Shown: piece by piece, positions 13,147 through 14,450 of the stretch
Layout: each line of letters opens with the position of its first letter
How positions within the stretch are numbered: the stretch's first letter is position 1
Assembly: GCA_024636135.1 (NCBI GenBank)
Contig: JAGXHP010000032.1
Location: forward strand, 1 to 14,450
Direction: 5' to 3'
Length of the DNA: 14,450 bases
DNA from: Chloroflexota bacterium
GTDB taxonomy: Bacteria; Chloroflexota; Limnocylindria; QHBO01
The notes under the pieces: generated by a model
The model's input: the letters and a program-made list of their open reading frames with translations, nothing else
The model's database searches: none
What the model was told of the DNA's origin: nothing
Made by a program: the position numbers and the translations under genes

Positions 13147-14450
13147 TTGGCACCCACCAAGCTCGCCGCGGCCCTCAAGCTGGCGGAAGATCGCAACCTT
13201 CGCTTCGTCAGTCTCCAGTTCACCGACATCGTCGGCCAGGTGAAATCGGTCCAGGTGCCGATGCACCAATTGGAGGGCGCGGTCCACGGCGGGAAGTGGT
13301 TCGACGGATCGAGCATCGAGGGCTTTGCCCGCATCGCCGAGTCGGACATGTTCCTGGTTCCCGATCTCGACACTTTCTCCGAGATTCCGTGGGAGCCGGG
13401 GATCGGCACCGACGGCAAGGAGAAGCTCCACACCGGATCGGCCCGCGTGATCTGCGACGTCTACACGCCGAACGGCGATCCGTTTCCCGGTGATCCGCGG
13501 GGTGTCCTGAAGCGCCAGCTGGAGCGCGTGGCGAAGCTCGGCTACGTCCTCAACACGGGGCCGGAGCTCGAATTCTTCCTCCTGCGCCGATCCGCCGATG
13601 GCGTCGAGACGCTCCCGCACGACGCCGCCGGCTACTTCGACCTCTCCGAGGACCTCGGCACCGAGGTTCGCAAGGAGATGATGAACTCGCTCGAGGACTT
13701 CGGGATCAAGGTCGAGACGGCCCACCACGAGGTCGCCACCGGGCAGCACGAGATCGACTTCGAGTACGCCGATGCGCTTCGCACTGCGGACAACGCGGTG
13801 ACGTTCAAGACCACGCTGAAGGCGGTCGCCGCATCGAAGGGGCTGTACGCCACCTTCATGCCGAAGCCGTTCTTCGGCATCAACGGCTCCGGCATGCACA
13901 CCCACCAGTCACTCTGGGACGTGAAGAAGGGGAAGAACGCGTTCAGCGATCCGAAGGACGACTACGGCCTCAGCCTGACCGCGCGCCAGTACATCGCCGG
14001 GACGCTCGAGCACGCGCGCGGCATGATCGCAGTCCTGGCGCCACTCGTGAACTCGTACAAGCGCCTGGTGCCGGGCTACGAGGCGCCGGTCTACGTCGGC
14101 TGGGCTCGGATCAACCGCTCGGCGCTCATCCGCATCCCGCAGATCAGCAAGGGCAGCCTCGACTCGGTCCGCATCGAGCTGCGCTGCCCCGATCCGTCGT
14201 CCAACCCGTATCTCGCCTTCGCCGCGATGCTGGCCGCAGGGCTGGACGGTATCGAGCGCAAGCTCACGCCCCCCGATCCGATCGAGGAGAACCTCTACCA
14301 CTTCGACGCAGCCAAGCTCGAGAGCCGCAAGATCAAGCAGCTGCCCGGCACCCTGCGCGAGGCGCTCGAGGAGCTGAAGAAGGACGAGGTCATCCGCGAC
14401 GCACTCGGCGATCACGTGTTCGAGCGATTCGTCGAGGCCAAGACCGAGGA
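13147..14450 (+). CDS. glnA: Glutamine synthetase, type I-alpha (3' partial)
   Basis: GlnA makes glutamine from glutamate, ammonia and ATP, the main entry of ammonium into metabolism, as a cytoplasmic dodecamer. It starts at TTG 13147 behind a strong GGAGG; 434 codons are visible and about ten C-terminal residues should lie past the edge. Landmarks: FTDIVG (25-30), WFDGSSIEGF (51-60), metal ligands E140 and E142 in GPELEFF, HHEVATGQHEIDFEY around 193-207, H251 in NGSGMHTHQ, KRLVPGYEAP (305-314), and RIELRCPDPSSNPYLA. The C-terminal region reads NLYHFDAAK (382-390) rather than the NLYDLPPEE adenylylation site, and the beta-type insertion is missing, so control by adenylylation is unlikely. Arg62 matches the B. 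subtilis residue needed for feedback inhibition by glutamine. The upstream region holds two inverted repeats. Confidence 0.96.
   Translation, partial: MAPTKLAAALKLAEDRNLRFVSLQFTDIVGQVKSVQVPMHQLEGAVHGGKWFDGSSIEGFARIAESDMFLVPDLDTFSEIPWEPGIGTDGKEKLHTGSARVICDVYTPNGDPFPGDPRGVLKRQLERVAKLGYVLNTGPELEFFLLRRSADGVETLPHDAAGYFDLSEDLGTEVRKEMMNSLEDFGIKVETAHHEVATGQHEIDFEYADALRTADNAVTFKTTLKAVAASKGLYATFMPKPFFGINGSGMHTHQSLWDVKKGKNAFSDPKDDYGLSLTARQYIAGTLEHARGMIAVLAPLVNSYKRLVPGYEAPVYVGWARINRSALIRIPQISKGSLDSVRIELRCPDPSSNPYLAFAAMLAAGLDGIERKLTPPDPIEENLYHFDAAKLESRKIKQLPGTLREALEELKKDEVIRDALGDHVFERFVEAKTE

Noticed and set aside
13063..14415. Two long minus-strand open frames opposite glnA
   Set aside because: They mirror conserved glutamine synthetase codons and show no domain of their own.

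Overview
The window is about 14.5 kb of GC-rich bacterial chromosome. It is densely packed with mostly housekeeping genes and shows no phage, integron, CRISPR or defence genes. The DUF3048 protein, the MazG with half a tetrapyrrole-methylase domain, the TagO/WecA-type transferase, the LCP ligase, ResB and the alpha-type glutamine synthetase together suggest a free-living, Gram-positive-like or monoderm lineage. Chloroflexota (Limnocylindria- or Dormibacteria-like) is my best guess, with Actinomycetota as the alternative. This is inferred from remembered family resemblance, not from a search.

Layout from left to right. (1) Positions 2-3496 (+) hold a tight three-gene operon: the 3' part of a multi-module parvulin peptidyl-prolyl isomerase, the nucleotide pyrophosphohydrolase mazG, and a GT4 glycosyltransferase. 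(2) Positions 3497-3993 (-) hold the remnant of an MFS exporter with one frameshift and a lost 3' half, cut off exactly at the glycosyltransferase stop codon. (3) Positions 4071-4147 are tRNA-Pro(TGG) with an encoded CCA. (4) A polyprenyl-phosphate sugar-1-phosphate transferase (TagO/WecA/Rfe type, +) converges with an LCP-family glycopolymer ligase (-). Together they fit the first and last steps of building a wall glycopolymer. (5) Divergent from the LCP gene is a membrane diguanylate cyclase (GGDEF, +). It converges with a membrane-anchored DUF3048 protein (-). (6) Divergent from DUF3048, across only 61 bp, starts a translationally coupled set with 4-base overlaps: a Cys/Met-metabolism PLP enzyme, a ResB cytochrome c biogenesis protein and a PucR-type regulator. 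(7) glnA (glutamine synthetase type I-alpha) follows after a 162-bp regulatory region containing two inverted repeats. It starts at TTG and runs off the right edge.

A recurring trait is the start signal. Several promoter-proximal genes have a TAnnnT -10 hexamer only 8-12 nt before the ATG and no Shine-Dalgarno sequence, which predicts leaderless or near-leaderless mRNAs. The GGDEF gene and glnA instead have clear Shine-Dalgarno sites. I see no convincing new biological system. The leads most worth checking are the PucR regulator beside glnA with its candidate operators, the overlap-coupled PLP-enzyme/resB/pucR cluster, and the leaderless start architecture.
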